This document shows positions 25,261-37,700 of a stretch of 64,000 nucleotides of DNA, in pieces. Both the position numbers and the translations under genes were made by a program. The stretch is from positions 343,001-407,000 of the forward strand of contig NW_027506875.1 of NCBI RefSeq assembly GCF_052324685.1, read 5' to 3'. Under the pieces are notes generated by a model. It was not told the DNA's origin, ran no database searches, and was given only the letters and a program-made list of their open reading frames with translations. The DNA comes from Brachyhypopomus gauderio. Lineage: Eukaryota > Chordata > Actinopteri > Gymnotiformes > Hypopomidae. Every line of letters begins with the position of its first letter. Position 1 is the stretch's first letter.

Positions 25261-25491
25261 GAGAGCTTCGGTTACAGTGCTGTAATATTGGCACTCCTAG
25301 ATCGCCTCTCAGCCAATCACATTGTAGGGTCGGAACTAACTGTGTTATAATATTATTTAAAGAGCTTTGGAACTTTATTTGATTTAACTAATTTACTTGC
25401 ATCATTAAACACAATTAGTAATGTACTTCAATTGCTTAATAAACACTGGACAAATTCGTTTTCATGTTTGTCTGAAGTTTATTGTAGGGGG

Positions 25492-25593
25492 GTGAGTTTC
25501 CCGAAATGTTCTTAGCGCTAAGTACTTCTTAACCTCGTCCGTAAGAACGAGGTTACGAAGTACTTAGCGCTAAGAACGTTTTGGGAAACTCAC
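25492..25593. mobile_element. 102-bp palindromic MITE
   Basis: The two halves are near-perfect complements: gtgagtttcccgaaatgttc at the left and its complement ending gggaaactcac at the right, with the inner pair ttagcgctaagtact present on both sides. The DNA or RNA could fold into one long hairpin. Confidence 0.85.
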
Positions 25594-25611
25594 TCGGGCT
25601 TGACTACCAGC

Positions 25612-25889
25612 CAGGGCCGGCGCCAGAACATATACAGTGAGGGGGCGTCAGAAAATTTCGGGGGGGCGAACGTAAGTTGTTGAGGGGGGGGGGGGGGGTT
25701 GGCGAACGTAAGTTGTTGAGCGGGGGGGGGGGGGGGGGGGCGGTGCGTGTAACGATTGTCGAGCGGCCGAGGGGGCACCATGTAGCGATTGTTGTAAAAT
25801 AAATGGGTCTTATTTTTTACATTGAGGGGGCGGGACACCTCGCCTGAGGGGGCGACGCCCCCATTCGCCCCCCCGTGGCGCCGGCCCTG
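25612..25889. mobile_element. 278-bp hAT-type MITE with G-homopolymers
   Basis: Terminal inverted repeats cagggccggcgcca and its complement; flanked by perfect 8-bp duplications ctaccagc (25604-25611 and 25890-25897). It holds long G tracts (about 25687-25698 and 25723-25740) whose lengths may be assembly-sensitive. The following 25900-26370 has no recognisable feature. Confidence 0.85.
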
Positions 25890-26375
25890 CTACCAGCAAT
25901 AAAGTGGTATGTTAAGGGCAGGGGGTTACTCCATGACTATACAAGTTGTTAATAAATCTACATTTAAGTCCTTTTATTTGTAATGATGTTTAAATGCCTG
26001 TTTAATTCTGAGATTGTGGTTTCCTATTTATATGAATTATCCCATAATGCCCAAATATTCTACTACCACCCAAGAGTGGGTAACCTTTGAATATCCCCAG
26101 TGCAAATGTAGACAGATTCTGCTGTACCATTTTTCAAATTTCCACATTGAGGACAGTATTTTTAGAGACATGTACTTTTATACTTTAATGTGAGTAAAAA
26201 AGTAATCATACTTCAACTTTTACTGAAGTAATTATTTTACAATATTACTAGTACTTTTACTTAAGTAGGAGACATCTGTACATCTGTCGCATCTGTATAT
26301 TTATATGAAAATCAGTTTGTTGTGGGCTCTGCATACAACTACCTAAACAAATATTCACATATGGAGCATCACAGC

Positions 26376-26641
26376 GTGACATAAAGAGTGTGGTCATTAA
26401 TGGTTTTAAATGTAAAAATATGATTTTATTCACATGGACTCAAAGTGCTCTGTGAATGTGGTAATGATTTAGTCAGTTTTGTGATTTCAAAATAGGTGAA
26501 TTCTCTGGTAATCTTCAAACTGATAAGTGTCTCTTTCCATGGAAAATGTTATGTTACACTCAAACAGCCACACCCCTCAAAAATTGGTGGTGTGTCCTTG
26601 GTGGTGGGATTTATAAAGGGGATTCAGCTGTGAAAACCATG
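26376..26641 (+). promoter_or_regulatory. Lipoxygenase proximal promoter
   Basis: A TATA box (ttataaagggg, TATAAA at 26612-26617) lies about 30 bp before the presumed start. Upstream are a CACCC-type box (cagccacacccct, 26565-26577) and a gtgacataaagagtg block (26376-26390). All three recur in the same order before the second lipoxygenase start at 62513-62610. In this copy about 170 additional bases separate the first two blocks. Confidence 0.75.
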
Positions 26642-26726
26642 TTAAGGTCTTTAAGCACTTTGACAGCAGACAGTCTGCAGAATCAAACACACCTGCTACC
26701 AAACTAAGAATCTTCATCTCCATCCG
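26640..26726 (+). other. Non-coding first exon of the lipoxygenase gene
   Basis: The presumed leader ends ...ctccatccg just before a gtgagt donor at 26727. The intron runs to the acceptor before the coding exon at about 26931. The start position is inferred from the TATA box. The same exon is recognisable at about 62609-62668. Confidence 0.65.
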
Positions 26727-26938
26727 GTGAGTCCAATTTAAGTCTTAAACAGTGGCTGTTATTTCTATATTTTTCTAGTGCTCAAGTTATTTTTTTATAT
26801 TCCTCAGCTTCTTTTTCAGTGATTCCTCTTCATAGTCATAATGTAATGTTTAAAAATGTAGGATTTGGAATTTTGGGGGCAGATGTGTTTATATGCATTT
26901 TTTATAGCAAGTAAATAATCATTAATTTCAGACTAACC

Positions 26939-29900
26939 ATGGAGAAATACAGAATTGAAGTGTTCACAGGTGATTATGCGCTATCTGGCACTATAAACTA
27001 CATCTACATCAGACTCATTGGTACAGATAATTCAACTGAGCCACAACTTCTCAACACACATTCATTTAATAAGGGGGAGGTAAGATATCTTCTCGTATTG
27101 TTACTGCTGTTATTATGTCACTCATATTGTGTAGGTTAAGAGACTTTGTTATGCCTTAATTTTGTTTCCTTAAATGTCTTCGGTTTTCAGGTTACCTACT
27201 TTAACCTAGATTATGAATAATTTGGTTGCTAAAGTTAAGTACATATTTAATTAAGTACATACATGAGTTGCATCTAAATACTGTAAGTATGAATGTCACA
27301 GTTCAATTAGTGTAGTACAGCATAATAAATTGTAAGATAGTACCGTTTCCAAAAAAAAATCTTTGCTTGGGGAGAAAGATGTCTTGTTTTTATGTAATGA
27401 ATTTCCATGAGTTGCCTTAAGCAATGTAAACACATTTTAACACAAGTGAATTTAAATACAGTCAGATCAGATGAATGATCAACAGTTTCTGCTGTCAGCA
27501 TCTCCTCAAGAAAAAGAAATATATTGGCTATATATATATATATATTTTCTTAATGATTCTGTGGATACAAAAATATTAGTAAACTTGTGACCAAACCTTG
27601 ACAAAATTAATACATCCAAGGATGTCTGGTGAAGTTTGCTTCGGATGAGAAGGTCTGATTGTTTGCTCCATCTAAGGATATTTGATTATATCTGATTATG
27701 TTTGTTCTATTTCATTAATAAGGCACATGTGCCATCTCTCCCATTTGTGATTTTGCAGGGTGTTTTATTTTATACAAAATTTATATAAGCTACTTTCTAA
27801 CTTGTCTTGTCCTGACAGAAACATGAATTGAGTGTGGAGTGTCAATCAAGCCTTGGAACACTCCTACTGGTTGAACTGACATCTAAGAAATATTTTATTC
27901 CTGATATGTGGTTCTGTTCCAAACTGATTGTAACCACACCTAAAGGCACCCAGCACCACTTCCCATGTTATCGGTGGCTGGACAACAACAATAAGATCAT
28001 TCTCAGGGATGCTGTAGGTTAGTACACATATTTAATTTATTGTTGAATATTGTATTGTTGTACTTTTATATCATTGAATGTTAAACTTAGTTTGTGGTAA
28101 TACTGTGATCTGAGACTGATAGAAATGGATGACACAATGTGCAATGCATGATAGTTTATAAACGTCAGCATTTTCATACATCAATTCAGTTGTATTAAGT
28201 GAATCAAGATTCTTGACCCTTATCCAAGATTACTCAGTCACATATGAAGCTAACTTGAAGTTTCACACATCATTCCATATTCTACCAAATCAGTTGTTGG
28301 GTGCAGAGAGGCAGAGTGCAAATGAATCAGTGAACTACATTTATGAAACATCATTCTGTCAGGGCTGGCTCGGATGCCATGCCTTCTACCTCCACAAGAG
28401 GCACCCGAGTCAGTCCTAGACTGAATCGGCGCAATCAGCAATGATCCGTTTCACCTGTTGCCATGGCTTCTTAAGGAAGCTTGTGGAGACGGAACACTGC
28501 TGATTCGTTTTGGTCATGCCGGTACGCTGTCAGCCCTTCTCTGGTTTCTCTGGTGTTGCGTTTTGTTGTAAGGTATCTCGCCACCTTAATCTCTCACTTA
28601 CCTATACTTATTCGAGTCTCTATCTCCTGCGCCGCTTACTGGCCCATCTCAAGTTTTCCTCCAGCTAGCTCTCTTCCTATCGGTTACTCTTTTATTTTGG
28701 GAAGGGTTTTGTTTTGTTGCGGCATTCACCTGCTGCCAGTCTTCACCTGGCGTCCTTAGTTCCTTTGTCATGCGTCGAAGTTATTCCGCGTTCTTTCCGT
28801 TGTTTTTGTTATTTCCTCTCCCGTGTGTTCACGGTTTTGTTTATTTTTCCGCGTCTCGTTTTCCGCGTCCTTTAAGTTTCGTTTTTATGTTTGCCTGTGT
28901 GCATGTTTTCGTGTGCACACAGTTTGGGTTTGCCGGCTTTATTTCCTGCCTGCTTTAGACGGCACTTGGGGTCTGCCTCTCCCTTGTGGCAGAAATGACA
29001 CAAAAACAAAACCAAACCATGTGGAACAGGCATCATGCGCAAGCAATACCAGTGAAGAAACTGTGCCACACAAGTTCACAATAAAATATAATTAAAACTA
29101 CTCCAAAATACATTTACATTGATATTAACTTTTGCATACCAGCAATGTTTTTGCCACTTTAATAAAGAACATGGTGTTTGCCATGAATTTGAATCCATAA
29201 CATGCATTGTGAAATAAAGATGCTTGAGATATTTATTCCACAGCCTATAATGCAAAAGCATCATACATCATCAGTTCAACATCATACAGTTAATTAACTT
29301 GTGTAAAATATTTGTCTGTTTTGTGTAGCTTTGCTAAAAAATCAGGAGACCATGAAGAAACTCCTTAATCAAAGACAAGAAAATCTGGAGCAAAAGTGTA
29401 AGGTCATCAGGTATGTGAATTAAATATCTGGATAAAAAGTCCTGTTTGAACTCCTGAAAACCAGAAGGCCCAGATCAGTGAATTATGACACTTTATATGA
29501 AAGTTTTATGCTCCTTCTTTAGCTGAAATGCCTGATTGGGTTTACATCAGAGCATAAGGAAAGGTATTATTATTGGTTATTGGGTCATTTTTATATGCAA
29601 TCCTGTAATGTTTCCTAATGGGTGTGGAGGGAGGTTGAGCTGCAGTGCTGGTCCAGCAGGAGTCTGGTTAGTATTGAGACAGCATTCAGCACCACACACT
29701 CACCACCTCACACTAACCACCACACACTCACCAACCACTCACTCATAGACCACACACTCACTAACCACTCACTCACTCAGCACTCACTCATACATGATCA
29801 TAAATTATTATTACCATTGGAAGAGACTTGACAAATGACAAATCACATACACTGTGTGAAGTATGTATAAATACAGTATATCACACTGAAGAGTAAAAAT

Positions 29901-32900
29901 AATGACAAAATCTATTACCAAACATAGCTTTGCATGCTAGTACAGCTAATAAAGAAAATGCTAAGAAAATGGCTAAATTGGCTAATGAACCTGCTTACCA
30001 GTCCATGTTGAGTCTACTGACAGTGTTAGAGCAGTGTAAAACTGTTTTTTCTTGGTGTCTGTGCTTTTTAAGTCAAAGACCTCAGTATAATAGTATATAA
30101 GTATATATAATATATAATCCCTCTTGGGAGAGCAATGTTGTTTGTGTTAACATGTCCGAGGATGTCTGTGCTGCAGATGGAGAAAATATCTTTCAGGAAT
30201 TCCGATGATCATTGATGCATCCACAACATCTGAGCTGCCACCTGAGGCCCAGTTCACTCGGACCAAGAACATGAGCTTTAAAGGAAATTCCACTATAGTG
30301 TATGTTCTGTGTAAATAAAACATCCATGAGTTTACGTTAAAATTAACTGAATTATTGGTGACTGTATAATGTATTTATATCCCAGATTCACAGAGTTGAT
30401 GTTGGAAACTTGGAGGCACCTTTCAGATGTTTGGAATAATTTAGAAGAACTTCAACATCTTTTCCAGTGTCATGACAACACAACATTTGGTATTTTTCCT
30501 AAAGGCTTAAGTGCAAAAATCTGTGTAAACCCTTCTGTTATGGTACAGTGACATTTATTCTTTCTTACAGACTATGTCAAGGACCACTGGGACAGTGATG
30601 AGTTCTTTGGCTATCAGTTACTAAACGGACTGAACCCCATGATGATCCAGCGCTGCTCAGAGCTGCCCCTGAATTTCCCAGTCACGGATGACATGGTCAA
30701 TTTTTCATTAAAAAACGAAATGAAGGTATTGCACAAACCAAACTGTGTCAATTTCTCTACTGTTTTATCTGGGCATATCATGACTCTCATTTGCATTTCA
30801 TCAGAATGGGAACATCTTTCTCTGTGACTATAAGAGCCTGAACGGCCTTGTGGGTAATGTAGTCAACAACAGACAGCAGTATGTTGCAGCCCCACTGTGT
30901 CTGCTCTTCAGCACTGCTGAGAAGAAGCTGATACCCATCGCCATCCAGGTAATGCCACACCAGCTCATTCACTACATGAGGGCTTCATTCCTTTAAGGTT
31001 CCTGCTTTTCTGCTGCTTTAAGAAGGAGAAACCAGCAGAATGCACAAATATTTGGACAATTAGTGGTATTATGACTGTGTCAGTGGTTCTTGTCCACTGA
31101 AAATCCTTTTCAAGTGAGACTCTGCTCTTTTATTCTATCCTGTGTTCCTTCAAACAGTTGATGCAGGACCCTGGGGAGTCAAATCCAATCTTTCTTCCCA
31201 CTGATTCCAAATGGGACTGGCTGTTGGCAAAGACCTTTGTGCGAAATGCAGATTTCTACGAACATGAGCTGAACTTCCATCTACTGCGCACCCACCTGTT
31301 GGGAGAGGTGTTCACTATCGCAACACTGCGCAACCTGCCATCAGCACACCCTCTGTTCAAGGTGAGCGCACACACTGGTGCTTACAACAGAGATGATGGC
31401 AAAAGCCAAACTCCAGTGAACTGACTTGTCAGGGTAGGTCACAGGTTAAAACCCTCGTCCTGACATAACTTCTGTGGAAATACAAGTCCATCTGGGTGAA
31501 GAGTTGATTGAGTAAACAGATAAACAACCACAGTAAACAGACAATGCCACATAACAAATAAATAAATAATGAATAAATTAGCATATCTTCACAGAATCAT
31601 AAAAATTTACTAATGCTTGTAGTATTTCAGGTGTATGATAGCTGTTGTAGTATCTCGGTGTCGGATAGATGTTTTAACAGCATTAACACTCTGTAGAAAC
31701 ACACTGTAGTGCATTTAATCTGCCTCTACATGCAGCCCTGAGGGAATATTGCACTGTTGAAGATTTATCTCCTGTGTTAGTGCTGTTGGTGTTAACCTTT
31801 TTAAATCATAATGACTCTTGATTGAAATTTCCCAGTATGAAACATCTTTGTCTTTTCACTGATATGAATAACCTTTGTGTTTAATGTATCTGGTTTTATG
31901 TGGTTAGCTCCTCATACCCCACACTCGCTACAATCTGCACATCAATGTCATGGCCAGGGACCGTCTGATCTCATCTAATGGAGTTTTGGCAAAGGTAAAA
32001 ACATCTTTTGAGTCATTTAAGTAAGGTTTTGATATCATGCCAGAATGTCAATGACAAGCTGTTATTTGTCATAAACAATTTTAATTATTTGTGTTGTATT
32101 TCTTCCATACAGTACAGTGCCATAGGTTCTGATGGTATAATAAAATTCCTGCAAAATGCAACCGCATCTCTGACGTACAGCTCCCTCTGCCTGCCGGATG
32201 ACATCATGGAGAGAGGCGTGAAGAATATTCCCAACTACTACTACAGGGACGATGGCTTGGACCTCTGGAACGTCATCACCAAGTATGATTCTTAGATTAG
32301 ACTTTTTCTACCTCCTAGAACTTCAGAAGCATTTTGCTTGCACATTTACAAAGGATAAAAATGAAATGTCCTGTGTCTCTGGAAACCTTGTGTACCTTAT
32401 TACACCGTACTACAATTTTAATGTCTCTATATATCTGTTTGCCAGTTTGCCATTGCCGCTTGTTGCTATGGAATATGTTCTCCCACTCCTGATGAACTTT
32501 AACATCTGTCTTATATCTATTCTTTTAAATTACTGAATTCCTTTCTGCTTCTGTGTCTAAATGTTTGACCACTTTGCTCCACACCCATTAGGTTTGTCCA
32601 GAGGGTGATAGTGCATTACTACCTCAATGATGCTGATGTTGAGGGAGACTCTGAACTGCAGAACTGGATCAAGGAGATTCAAAATGGATTCATGGGAAAT
32701 GCGAGCCCTGGTATGTTTATTATGTATCTGCTAGGACAGATACAAGCCATTTTCTAATGTGTTAATGCAATGTAATGTCTGGATTAAATATATCTAAATA
32801 TATTCTCCCTTTAATTAGGAATTCCTCAGTCTTTGAACAAAGTGGATGAACTTGTCAAGTTTGTCACCATGGTGATCTTCACTGTGTCTGCCCAACATGC

Positions 32901-34267
32901 TGCAGTCAACAATGGCCAGGTTCAGGACTGAGGTTTAGTCTAATCCACTGTTATGATGAACTGGATTACATAAACTGACCCTAATCTGTGCTGTTTCAGT
33001 TTGAGTTTGGTGGTTGGATGCCCAACTTCCCGAGCACCATCAGACAACCCCCCCCAACCAGGAAGGGAGCAACCACAGAGCAGACATTCATGGACGCCAT
33101 GCCCGATGTCAACACCACTGTTAATATTCTGAGTGTTCTGTACACACTAAGCATCAAGTCCAGTGATCATGTGAGTCTAAACAACACAAAACAGAACACT
33201 GAGTTTAAGTAATAAGATAAAATGAGGTTTTAGAAATCTAAGAGTATATATTGCACTATTTAGAAGAACTGATTGACAAGGTAAAAGAAAGAAGATAATT
33301 TAACTTTATGGTAAAGACACAGACTGTACTGAAATGTAGGAACTTATTACAATGTAAATCTATCTGCAGTGATAAGACAGAACTGATAGATTTTAAAGGG
33401 TTTAAAAGGAGATGGGAGACAATATATAATTGAAAAAAAGTGGCACAGGGCACATAAAGAAAATGTGCTTCATAATAGTGGTGAAAAGTCCATTGCAACT
33501 GTGTAGTAACACAGAACACAATCAAGCAAGTCTATGAGCACTGAGGAAGGCGTCTGTGTGGCAGTTCACGCAGTGCGTGACATCTCAGACCACTGAGATG
33601 AGACCACTGCACAGCACTGGATACCTGGACCTGTGGGGTTATATAGTGACAGGGAATAAGGCACAGGTGCAGATGATGAATAAGTGTTAACACGAGGGTG
33701 ATTGGGAAGGAGGGAGGAGTGAGTGGGATGTGAGTGTGTATGTGTGTATCTCCCTCAAAGACTGGGGCCGGCCTACTATGACACCAGACCAGCCCTCCTC
33801 CCCTTCACACTCCTTCATGTTTACGCTGGTCTTCATAATCACACTGTATAACACCAGACCAGCCCTACTCCCCTTCACACTCCTTCATGTTTACGCTGGT
33901 CTTCATAATCACACTGTATGACACCAGACCAGCCCTACTCCCCTTCACACTCCTTCATGTTTACGCTGGTCTTCATAATCACACTGTATGAGCTGCACTG
34001 TGGAATTTTGCCAGGTTTCAGTGTCCTCATGTTCTTCATGACATCTTAAGGGGGCATCTTACCAGTGGGGTTGTTCTCTTCCTGCAGTACCCACTTGGCT
34101 ATTACCCAGAGGAACTGTTTGATGACAGCGGACCCCGTCAGGCGTTTGCAGATTTCAAAACAGATCTTGACCGTCTGACTGCTAAATTTGAAAAAAGGAA
34201 CCAAAATCTCAATCTTCCCTACACTTACCTGAGTCCACAAAATGTGGATAACAGTGTTGCAATCTAG
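26939..34267 (+). CDS. Lipoxygenase, ALOXE3/12R-like (14 coding exons, 659 aa)
   Basis: This non-heme iron dioxygenase family oxygenates polyunsaturated fatty acids or isomerises their hydroperoxides. Coding exons: 26939-27079, 27819-28017, 29329-29410, 30177-30299, 30386-30489, 30571-30725, 30805-30948, 31158-31361, 31908-31994, 32113-32282, 32592-32710, 32819-32919, 33000-33170, 34088-34267. All introns are GT-AG and phases match, giving 1980 nt. Residues 1 to about 110 form the PLAT domain (ending FPCYRWL); the rest is the catalytic domain. Iron ligands are all present: His357 and His362 (FHLLRTHLL), His536 and Asn540 ([11 protein letters not shown]), and the C-terminal Ile659 (NSVAI). Length is close to mammalian 12/15-lipoxygenases and lacks the extra insert of mammalian eLOX3 and 12R-LOX, although segments such as [12 protein letters not shown] resemble those proteins best. 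The start ATG is in good context (aaccATGg). No defect was seen. Confidence 0.93.
28357..29000 (+). mobile_element. Probable solo LTR in a lipoxygenase intron
   Basis: A 644-bp sequence starting tgtcagggctggctcggatg and ending gcagaaatgaca (TG...CA) sits in the intron between the second and third coding exons. It is less AT-rich than the flanks. I could not see a clean 5-bp duplication, so the class is tentative. The rest of this intron is AT-rich with no features. Confidence 0.45.
33781..33990 (+). repeat. 70-bp x 3 minisatellite in the last lipoxygenase intron
   Basis: Copies start at 33781, 33851 and 33921 (acaccagaccagccct...). They are nearly identical. The array lies about 100 bp before the last coding exon and has no effect on the reading frame. 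The remaining intron sequence (33171-33780) shows no other recognisable element. Confidence 0.95.
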
Positions 34268-34596
34268 TGTTCACTCTGGGTGGGCTGTAGAATGATTTCA
34301 AACATTCTGATGTGATGATTTGAATGATTTGAAACTTATATTAAACAAATTCACACAAATATTAAATTACTTTTTTTTCCCTATATATCTTCTTTTACAG
34401 AGAGTAGTGAACATCAAACTTTTTAATTGTCACTTTCAATGGAGATTATTATTTCTGCTTTTTTGTTTTTAGTTATAGTTACTGCCCACCTTTCATTACA
34501 GAAAATTACTGTGTCTAAAATTTTAGTTTGAATTACCTAGATTTTCTTTTAATAGCCTCCTATCTCCTATAAGCAAAAATTTAAATGAAAGTCTGC

Positions 34597-34602
34597 AATA
34601 AA
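34597..34602 (+). terminator. Polyadenylation signal of the lipoxygenase gene
   Basis: An AATAAA occurs 330 bp after the stop codon in otherwise AT-rich 3' sequence. It is the first canonical signal after the stop. The following 34610-35260 is AT-rich with no gene. Confidence 0.5.
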
Positions 34603-35261
34603 ATGAACAACTTTTTGTATTAGTTTGGGTGACGGTGTTGGTATAGTGAGTCTAGTTTAGCAGCGATGTAAAACTTTCTACAGTTATGAAAGGTGATGTG
34701 CTTTCTTTGGTCATATTTTGGGTAAATCAATTCATATATGAGAGTCTAATCACTTCATTTTTATATGCATGATGTACTAATCACTTCATTTATATATGCT
34801 CGATGTAGTAATCACTTGAATTAAATATACATGAGTAATCAACAATAAATTTCCAAAAGCATAATAGTTGTTATTGATTTATTAATAATGCTATTATATG
34901 TTGAAACATGCTGCTACATTGTCTGTTTTATATCTATGAGTTCTAAGTAAATTATTGCTATTAATGTTAGAAATTAATTATTGATCAATGAAAATAATCC
35001 TAATAAACAGGCAGCAATCAAATTTAATAGACAGGTGGTTTGCAGTTCCAGCTTGCCACCACCAGAGGGTAATCAGAAGTAATCAGAACTCCTTAGTGTA
35101 ATCACCCACAAGTTTTCGCATCATGCATTTTTGGTTCTGGTGAGGAAATCCCCTTACTGATTCTTTGCTGTTTTTGAGGACAGTTTCCTGTTGAGGTTAG
35201 TATATTAGAGTCGAGGCCTCCTATTCAAATGGACTGGTTTTGTCTCTTGACTGGGTGATCA

Positions 35262-35490
35262 AATCAAATATATTTGTATAGCGCTTTTCACAACACATGT
35301 TGTCACAAAGCGATTTACAGGATTTACAAGGTTAACAATACTATGGGTCCAAATCCCTAAAGAGCAAGCCAAAGGCGACAGTGGCGAGGAAAAACTCCCT
35401 ATGATGGAGGGGAATAGGAAGAAACCTCGGGAGAACCAAGACACAAAAGGGAACCCATCCTCCATTGGGCGGCCCGTTAACACACAAATT
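35262..35490 (-). mobile_element. LINE 3' end (family B), 5'-truncated
   Basis: On the minus strand it reads ...gttcctctcaaggtttc-like sequence, then a tttttcctcgccactgtcgc stretch, and ends gtgaaaagcgctatacaaat. The same 3' region is found at 44210-44585 (plus) and 62023-62245 (minus). It is non-coding. The remaining bases to 35755 show nothing specific. Confidence 0.7.
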
Positions 35491-35754
35491 ACACAAAAAT
35501 AAATTATACAGACGAATACACAAGTCATAAACAAATCACACAATCAGGCTAAGTATAAGGTAACTAGAATGAAGTGATCTGTAGGGTTTAGATTTTTCTC
35601 TCTCTCTGAAGGAGGCTGGCGTTCATGTCTGTAATCCCACCCTCTCCAGTTGGGTGTGGTCCCTCATGTCTTACTCCCTGTGTTTGTACACACTAAAAAC
35701 TTCAATATAATTCACAGCTCTGTAGTGTAGGGGGAAGAGCAGTGAGCTCTATTT

Positions 35755-36845
35755 ATATGTCAGAGCACACACACACCAACACCACACCAGCGCTACTGAA
35801 CACACACCAACACCACACCAGCGCTACTGAACACACACCAACACCACACCAGCGCTACTGAACACACACCAACACCACACCAGCGCTACTGAACACACAC
35901 CAACACCACACCAGTGCTACTGAACACACACCAACACCACACCAGTGCTACTGAACACACACTAACACCACACCAGCGCTACTGAACACACACCAACACC
36001 ACATCAGTGCTACTGAACACACACCAACACCACGCCAGTGCTACTGAACACACACCAACACCACACCAGCGCTACTGAACACACACCAACACTACACCAG
36101 CGCTACTATACACACACCAACACCACACCAGCGCTACTGAACACACACAAACACCACGCCAGTGCTACTGAACACACACCAACACCACACCAACGCTACT
36201 GAACACACCAACACCACACCAGTGCTACTGAACACACCAACACCACGCCAACGCTACTGAACACACCAACACCACACCAGCGCTACTGAACACACACCAA
36301 CACACCACTAGCGCTACTGAACACACACCAACACCACACCAGTGCTACTGAACACACACTAACACCACACCAGCGCTACTGAACACACACCAACACCACA
36401 CTAGTGCTACTGAACACACACCAACACCACACCAGTGCTACTGTACACACACCAACACCACACCAGCGCTACTGAACACACACCAACACCACACCAGTGC
36501 TACTGAACACACAACACCACCACACCAGTGCTACTGAACACACACCAACACACCACCAGTGCTACTGAACAGACACCAACACCACACCAGCGCTACTATA
36601 CACACACCAACACCACACCAGTGCTACTGAACACACACCAACACCACACCAGCGCTACTGAACACACACCAACACCACACCAGTGCTACTGAACACACAC
36701 CAACACCACACCAGCACTACTGAACACACACCAACAACACACCAGTGCTACTGAACACACACCAACACCACACCAGCGCTACTATACACACACCAACACC
36801 ACACCAGTGCTACTGAACACACACCAACACCAAATCAGTGCCACT
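35755..36845 (+). repeat. 31-bp minisatellite, about 34 copies
   Basis: The unit is roughly gaacacacaccaacaccaca then ccagcgctact. Copies vary at a few positions (gcgctact or gtgctact) with a few short deletions. It is non-coding. The flank 36846-37277 shows no gene. Confidence 0.95.
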
Positions 36846-37289
36846 GCAGTGCTAAGTGTCATCCACCACCCAAACGATTTGTGCTCTGTGTAGGTCCTGT
36901 GGAAATCCTGACCATTGAAGGACACAGTGAAAGGGAGCCAACAGCGTATGCAGAGAAACAGATGGACTGCAGTCTGTAATTGTAGAGTGGTACATATAAA
37001 TAAACAAATTGTCCAGCGAGTGGACATTACACTGTGCGGCAAAACTCACGTAGTTTCTATCTCATGAGCCTGTGTCCTCAATACAAAGGCTTGTGAGATT
37101 TCCCTGCAAGCAAAAAGTAGCACTTGTAGTTTCTCACCTTACAAAGTGTTGGTGAAGTGTAGGTGATCCCTCATTGTGAACACAATTATGAGCATAATGG
37201 TGAATTCCTGTGGTAGATCAATGGGTGCACTCAACAGTCAAAAGCTCCATTAGTGTTGAGCAGTACTTGGAGACCAGGGGCCTCATGTA

Positions 37290-37700
37290 CGAACGGTGCG
37301 TACGCACAAAAACATTGTGTACGCTATGTTTTTTCAACATTTTTTTCAAAAGGCACATTTTTGCATCACAGATTTGCACGTTTATGGAATGAAAGTGCTT
37401 TCTATTCATATAAGCAAATTCTTCCTCAGATGGTGCCTTTATAGCAATGTGTGTGCAGTCGATCGCTCCAATTACATTAGGGAAATCGGCTATCGCTGCA
37501 AATTGCACTTTACTGTTTGCCTGATCAACCGCTTCATATGGGAATTTTATATACCTAGCTGACATGCAGATGATCCCATCCAAAACAGCTGACATGGCCC
37601 GGCTCATAGATGACTGGGATATCCCCGACCAGTCTGCCAGTTCTCTTTGATACGAGCCAGTTGCCAGGAAGCCGAGCGTTGTCAGCACCTGTAAAGGCAC
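37290..37700 (-). pseudogene. HARBI1-like transposase fragment
   Basis: The minus-strand frame contains FLATGSYQRELADWSGISQS (helix-turn-helix region), a MSRAM stretch, and NVIGAIDCTHIAIKAP, which holds the first catalytic Asp of the Harbinger DDE domain, followed by RKHFHSINVQ. The protein stops being homologous there, replaced by the element's left end. The second Asp and the Glu are missing. An upstream start is not evident. It is inactive. Confidence 0.75.

Noticed and set aside
36782-37049. Minus-strand frames of 65-86 codons
   Set aside because: They begin next to the minisatellite and lack homology, splice sites or domain features.
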